A program made the translations under genes and the position numbers. Below, piece after piece: positions 60,449 through 64,000 of a stretch of DNA of 64,000 nt. Source of the stretch: Nocardia puris (GTDB lineage Bacteria; Actinomycetota; Actinomycetes; Mycobacteriales; Mycobacteriaceae); the NCBI RefSeq assembly GCF_003315035.1, contig NZ_QNRE01000001.1, positions 345,224-409,223 on the forward strand, written 5' to 3'. Position 1 is the stretch's first letter. Every line of letters begins with the position of its first letter. Below the pieces are notes generated by a model, which saw only the letters and a program-made list of their open reading frames with translations, had not been told where the DNA came from and searched no databases.

Positions 60449-61768
60449 TCAGTCCCGCACCAGCGGCGCGCCGGCGTCGCGCCAGGCCACCACACCGCCG
60501 CGCAGGCTGCGCACGTCGCGGTGCCCCATCCTGCTCAGCAGCGCCGCGTAGCGCGCGGACTTCTCGCCGACCGGGCACACCAGCAGCACCGGCTTGCCCG
60601 CCCCGAACGGCAGCCCGCCGCGGATCAGCTCGTCGAACAGCTCGTCCACGATATTGATCGAATGTTCGATGTGCAGCGCCGAATACGCGAACGCGCCGCG
60701 CAGGTCCACCACCAGCGGCCGCTCCGCCGCGAGCCAGAGCCGCGCGTCGGCCACGTCCATCGACACGACCGCCGCGACCTCGGCGCCGGTCACCGTGTCC
60801 ACCGAATCGGGGCGGGGCGGCTGCTCGAGCAGTTCCGGCCGCAGCCTGCGGACGTAGCTCATGTAGCTCTCCACGCGGTCGCACACGATGAACACGGCGG
60901 TGCGGCGTTCGGTGAGCGTGGCGTCGATCTCGGCGAGGTGGCGCACCGCGCCGAAGTACGCGGCGCCCGAGGTGGGTCCGCCGAGGATGCCGCACCGGCG
61001 GTTGAGCGTGAGCATCCCGTCGATGGCCTGCTGCGCGGTAACGGCCTCGATCGTGTCGTAGTTCTCCGGATCGAACAGGCCGACCTCGTTGACCTCGTCG
61101 ATATTGCGGATGCCGGGAATGAAATCCGACTTGTCCGCGACCAGGCCGACCACCGACACCGCTGGATTGTGTTCGCGCAACACGGTCGCGACGCCGGTGG
61201 ACGAACCCGCGGTGCCGACGCACGCGAGGAAGATGTCCGGGCCCTGGCCGTCGAGATCCTTGATGATCTCCGGCGCCGTACTCGACCGGTGCGCTTCGGG
61301 ATTGCGCGGATTGAAGTACTGGTCGGTGTGCAGGTGGCCGCCGCCGTCCTCGGTGAGCTTCCGGTACATGCGGGTCAGCGGATCCTCGGTGTCGGTGGGG
61401 TCGAGGCATTCGGTCTGGCCGGGCAGTTCCTCGATCTCCGCGCCGAGCAGCAGGAGCAGATCCTTGATCTCGGGCACCTTCATGCGGTTGGTGACGCTCT
61501 TGAACGGCAGCCCGTGCATGGCCGCGATCACCGCCAGCGCCTTGGCGGTGTTGCCGCTGGAGAGCTCCACGATCGAATCACCGCGCTCCACCGCACCGGC
61601 CAGTCCGTCGCGCGCCATGTTCCAGGCCGGGCGGTCCTTCACCGAACCGAACGGGTTGAGCATCTCCAGCTTCGCGTACAGGTCGATGTGGTGCAGCCCG
61701 TGCACGGCCGGATCGATCCGGACCAGCGGCGTATCCCCGATGACGTCGAGGATGCTGTCGTACTTCAT
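60449..61768 (-). CDS. Cysteine-synthase/SbnA-like enzyme fused to a rhodanese domain
   Basis: A 439-residue fusion. Residues 1-320 are a fold-type II beta-substitution enzyme: PLP-Lys44 in FGSVKDRPAWNMARD, SSGNTAKALAV (phosphate/substrate loop, 70-80), GTAGSSTGVATVLRE. It is closest in pattern to cysteine synthases and to SbnA, which makes a diaminopropionate precursor. Residues 345-439 are a rhodanese domain with the active loop CPVGEKS (Cys398), able to carry a persulfide. The start overlaps the stop of the upstream decarboxylase gene by four bases. The fusion implies that sulfur from the desulfurase-like partner is delivered to, or removed from, a beta-substituted alanine. Confidence 0.88.
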   Translation of the reverse strand: MKYDSILDVIGDTPLVRIDPAVHGLHHIDLYAKLEMLNPFGSVKDRPAWNMARDGLAGAVERGDSIVELSSGNTAKALAVIAAMHGLPFKSVTNRMKVPEIKDLLLLLGAEIEELPGQTECLDPTDTEDPLTRMYRKLTEDGGGHLHTDQYFNPRNPEAHRSSTAPEIIKDLDGQGPDIFLACVGTAGSSTGVATVLREHNPAVSVVGLVADKSDFIPGIRNIDEVNEVGLFDPENYDTIEAVTAQQAIDGMLTLNRRCGILGGPTSGAAYFGAVRHLAEIDATLTERRTAVFIVCDRVESYMSYVRRLRPELLEQPPRPDSVDTVTGAEVAAVVSMDVADARLWLAAERPLVVDLRGAFAYSALHIEHSINIVDELFDELIRGGLPFGAGKPVLLVCPVGEKSARYAALLSRMGHRDVRSLRGGVVAWRDAGAPLVRD

Positions 61769-63294
61769 GCGCGATCACCTTTCACGGGCCAATACTGTTC
61801 ATCGAGACACCATTTCCACACGCCCGCGTCGCGGTAGACCGCGACCTTGGGGGCGATGGGCTGCATCAGCGCGTGGTCCGCCGCGAAATCCATGAAGTAG
61901 CCCGCCGTGTTGACGAACGCCAGCACGTCGCCGGGGACGGGCAGCCGCGGCAGCGTCACCTTCCGGCGGGTGATCAAATCGTCTTCGAGACACAGGTTTC
62001 CGGAGAAGTAGACCTCCGAGGGCTCGGCGTCGGGCGGGCGCGTGCCGAGCAGGACCGGATCCATCAGCACGGCATGGTCCTCGGTGCTGATGTCGCGGGA
62101 GTTGGCGGCCAGCCGCACCAGGACGTCACCGTCGTGGGTGGTGCGCACCTCCGCCACCCGGGCCAGGGTGAGACCGCACTGGTCCACCAGCGCCCGGCCG
62201 GGTTCGACGTGCAGGTCGTAGAGGTTCTCCAGCAGCAGGGTGGCCAGCGGCCTGCCCAGCGAGGGCGCCGTGCGAGTCAGCAGTTCCCCCAGGTACTTCG
62301 GGCCCGCGAGGGGCCGGTGGGCGGGATAGACGCCGAGCGCCCCGCGCAGCGTGCCCGCCTCGGCGCGCAGACCGTAACCGTGGTTGTGCCACGTCATGGC
62401 CGGGCGCCGGCCGAGTACCGAGTGCGTGAGTTCGGTTGTGTAGCGCTCCCATTCGCCGCGGTCGGCCAGGTAGTTCACGCCGAAGCCGCCGCCGATATCA
62501 ATCGCCGTGGGCGCGAATCCGCGCGTGAGAGCCTCGCGCATGGCGAGTAGGCACCCCTCCAGCGCGAGCACCTTCTCGTCCAAGCCGTTGGTGTCCAGGT
62601 GATAGGCGACGCCCAGTAACGTCAGAGCGTCGCGGTGGCCGTCGAGAAGGTCCAGCACGCCGGGCAATTCGCGCTGATGCACGCCGAATCGGCTGGGCCT
62701 GCTCAGCACCTTCACCCCGGGCGAGTCGAAAGCGGCCAGCCGCATCATCACTCGCACCGGCGCCAACCCGTGCCGCTCGACGAGCTCCGCGAGTGCCACC
62801 AGCTCCTCGCGCGAGTCGGCGTTCACGATCGCGCCGACCCGCGCCGCGAGCCACAGGAAATCGATGTCCTTCGGCCCGGTCGCCATGATCCGGTCCCCGG
62901 CGAAACCGCAGGACAGCGCGTGCTGCAACTCGCCGAGCGAGGCCACGTCGACGCCGGTGTCACCCGCGGCGAGCTGGCGCAGCAGCGCGCTCGACCGATT
63001 CGCCTTGTGCGCGAAATACACACCGCCGCTGAGATGATGCGCGCGGTACACCGCCCGGAACGCCGCCGCGTTCTCGGTCATCTGTTGCGGTACCACGATG
63101 TTCACCGGCGATCCCAACGCCTCGACCAGTCCGGACACCAGGTCCGGCGCGTCGAGCACCTCCCGCAGCAGCCCACTCACGAGCGGCCTCAGGAACAAAC
63201 CCTTCTCCAACATTTCCCCGTTCAGCGTCCCGTCAACCGCGCGCCCGCCGCGTCCCTGCCGTGCGACGGCCGGTGCCGCCGTGCGCCGGGACAT
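61765..63294 (-). CDS. Y4yA-like PLP-dependent decarboxylase (fold type III)
   Basis: A 509-residue enzyme of the alanine-racemase/ornithine-diaminopimelate decarboxylase fold, closest in my judgement to the Y4yA family. PLP-Lys97 is in VYFAHKANRSSALL; VDVASLGELQHAL, PTAIDIGGGFGVNY and the C-terminal GNLCLEDDLITRR and NTAGYFMDF follow, as in active decarboxylases. ATG with GGGAAG some ten bases upstream is used; an in-frame TTG 11 codons earlier is possible. First gene of the operon. Likely decarboxylates an amino acid or conjugate produced by the next enzyme; substrate unknown. Confidence 0.85.
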   Translation of the reverse strand: MSRRTAAPAVARQGRGGRAVDGTLNGEMLEKGLFLRPLVSGLLREVLDAPDLVSGLVEALGSPVNIVVPQQMTENAAAFRAVYRAHHLSGGVYFAHKANRSSALLRQLAAGDTGVDVASLGELQHALSCGFAGDRIMATGPKDIDFLWLAARVGAIVNADSREELVALAELVERHGLAPVRVMMRLAAFDSPGVKVLSRPSRFGVHQRELPGVLDLLDGHRDALTLLGVAYHLDTNGLDEKVLALEGCLLAMREALTRGFAPTAIDIGGGFGVNYLADRGEWERYTTELTHSVLGRRPAMTWHNHGYGLRAEAGTLRGALGVYPAHRPLAGPKYLGELLTRTAPSLGRPLATLLLENLYDLHVEPGRALVDQCGLTLARVAEVRTTHDGDVLVRLAANSRDISTEDHAVLMDPVLLGTRPPDAEPSEVYFSGNLCLEDDLITRRKVTLPRLPVPGDVLAFVNTAGYFMDFAADHALMQPIAPKVAVYRDAGVWKWCLDEQYWPVKGDRA

Positions 63295-63321
63295 CCGGGC
63301 CCGGCACTTCCCGCAGCTTAA

Positions 63322-63339
63322 TGACAATGGTTATCATAA
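63322..63339 (-). promoter_or_regulatory. Zur/Fur-like box and -10 of the PLP operon
   Basis: The plus strand reads TGACAATGGTTATCA (63322-63336), a 7-1-7 inverted repeat (5 of 7 pairs) within TAATGA...TCATAA. On the minus strand it overlaps TATGAT (63338-63333), giving a transcript start near 63326 and a leader of about 30 nt. Same architecture as the methyltransferase promoter. Confidence 0.65.
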
Positions 63340-63655
63340 AAGTACTGATGGTGGCGTACCCCTCCCTCTCGGCGCAACCCCGCCGCCCGGTACCCGCCGC
63401 GCCTCCGACGGATTCGAGCGGGTCGGCGATACAGAACCGGCGGGTCTTCCAATTCGACCAAACGATGCGGGGATTCGTAACCCGATCGACCGGAGTCCGC
63501 GCGCGCCGCGGCGGGGCGCGCGGCTGTTATGTCCGGAACCAAGCCCGCCCACGCCGGTTTGGCGATGTGCCCAAACCTCGGGCAACCCGTCCCGGCGCGG
63601 CGGCGGCCGGTCGTAGCCTGACCCCACTTTTCCCTGATCGTGAGGTGGTGGTGCG
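63340..63655. other. Intergenic between PLP operon and mycolyltransferase gene
   Basis: About 315 bp; an arginine-rich open frame here shows no family features. It presumably contains the mycolyltransferase promoter. Because the Zur-like box faces this side too, it could influence the plus-strand gene. Confidence 0.4.
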
Positions 63656-64000
63656 GTGGGCATTCGCGGGCGGCGAGGTGTGGCGCGGGGCGCGGTGGCG
63701 GTCACCGCGGTGCTGTGCTGTGCGTACGGCCAGGCCCCGGCTGATCCCGGTGTGCCGGGGGACGCGCCGCTTCGGGCGATGGCGGCCGCGAAACCCGCGG
63801 CGAACGGCTCGCGTCTGGAGACGGCCACGGCCGGGCCGGGACGCGTGCTCGAGTTGAGGGTCCACTCGGCGGCCATGGGCCGTGCCGTGCCGATCATCGT
63901 GCTGCCCGCCGCCGACAGCACGAGGCCCGCGCCCACGCTGTATCTGCTCAACGGCGTCGACGGCGGGTCGGACACCGAGATCTGGGGTGAGGGCAGCAAT
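63656..64000 (+). CDS. Antigen-85/mycolyltransferase-like esterase, partial
   Basis: The first 115 codons of a secreted alpha/beta hydrolase, cut by the window end. A signal peptide (RRGVARGAVAVTAVLCCAYG) is followed by ETATAGPGRVLELRVHSAAM, GRAVPIIVLPAA and PAPTLYLLNGVDGG, the conserved opening of antigen 85 and corynomycolyltransferase proteins, which transfer mycolic acids to arabinogalactan or trehalose outside the cell. GAGGTGG precedes the GTG start. Catalytic residues lie beyond the window. Confidence 0.8.
   Translation, partial: MGIRGRRGVARGAVAVTAVLCCAYGQAPADPGVPGDAPLRAMAAAKPAANGSRLETATAGPGRVLELRVHSAAMGRAVPIIVLPAADSTRPAPTLYLLNGVDGGSDTEIWGEGSN

Noticed and set aside
63322..63336. IdeR-type iron box
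   Set aside because: It does not contain the TTAGG...CCTAA core; the TGA-AAT-N-ATT-TCA pattern fits Zur/Fur-type sites better.

Overview
The window is very GC-rich, its genes are densely packed, and GTG starts are frequent. Its backbone is the gene set of mycolic-acid actinobacteria: yajC-secD-secF-lipoprotein-apt; ruvC-ruvA-ruvB; yebC-pdxT-tesB-pdxS; and thrS-HIT-pgsA-patA-pimA-NUDIX, the order known from Mycobacterium tuberculosis (Rv2584c-Rv2587c, Rv2592c-Rv2594c, Rv2603c-Rv2606c, Rv2609c-Rv2614c). An antigen-85-like mycolyltransferase begins at the right edge. Together these point to Nocardia or a close relative. No insertion sequence, phage or CRISPR array was seen.

Layout. 0.1-2.6 kb: a minus-strand type VII cassette (two WXG100 proteins, a large toxin-like protein, a candidate immunity protein). 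2.7-10.7 kb: a secreted CocE-type hydrolase, then apt, a solute-binding lipoprotein, secF, secD and yajC. 10.9-14.4 kb: a Baeyer-Villiger-type monooxygenase divergent from a TetR regulator, a protein with four DivIVA-like repeats, and a GtrA protein. 14.4-18.5 kb: ruvCAB, a macrodomain protein, and an ArsR/SRPBCC pair behind a perfect 20-bp palindrome. 18.5-25.5 kb: yebC, a frameshifted papain-like protease gene, pdxT, tesB, a degenerate uridine-kinase-like gene, gene remnants, a lipoprotein and pdxS. 25.9-32.4 kb: the phosphatidylinositol mannoside operon with thrS. 33-38.6 kb: a ferric reductase-like protein, a PGPGW membrane protein, a SulP-carbonic anhydrase fusion, a regulatory-looking intergenic region and a universal stress unit. 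39-39.8 kb: four tRNA genes (Val on the minus strand; Gly, Cys, Val on the plus strand).

The right third is accessory. 40-46.7 kb: a MazG-like protein, a DoxX remnant, two nuclease-like proteins, a large disordered protein and a LysR regulator. 47-52.5 kb: a flavin monooxygenase, a P450, and an FAD dehydrogenase/TetR pair behind a 16-bp palindrome. 52.6-56.6 kb: a family 2A encapsulin shell gene overlapping its cysteine desulfurase cargo gene, plus a DsbA-like membrane thiol protein. 56.9-58.3 kb: two decayed LLM monooxygenase genes.

The most novel-looking part is 58.3-63.3 kb. A methyltransferase gene (plus) and a three-gene PLP-enzyme operon (minus: Y4yA-like decarboxylase, cysteine-synthase/rhodanese fusion, cysteine-desulfurase-like protein) are each preceded by a Zur/Fur-family-like box overlapping a TATGAT -10 element. 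I infer a metal-starvation-controlled pathway for a small sulfur- or amine-containing metabolite, possibly a metallophore. This pathway, its product and its regulator are hypotheses.

Sequence quality should be kept in mind: several genes (papain-like protease, LLM genes, the 22.6-23.2 kb region) carry frameshifts or truncations that could be real decay or assembly errors.
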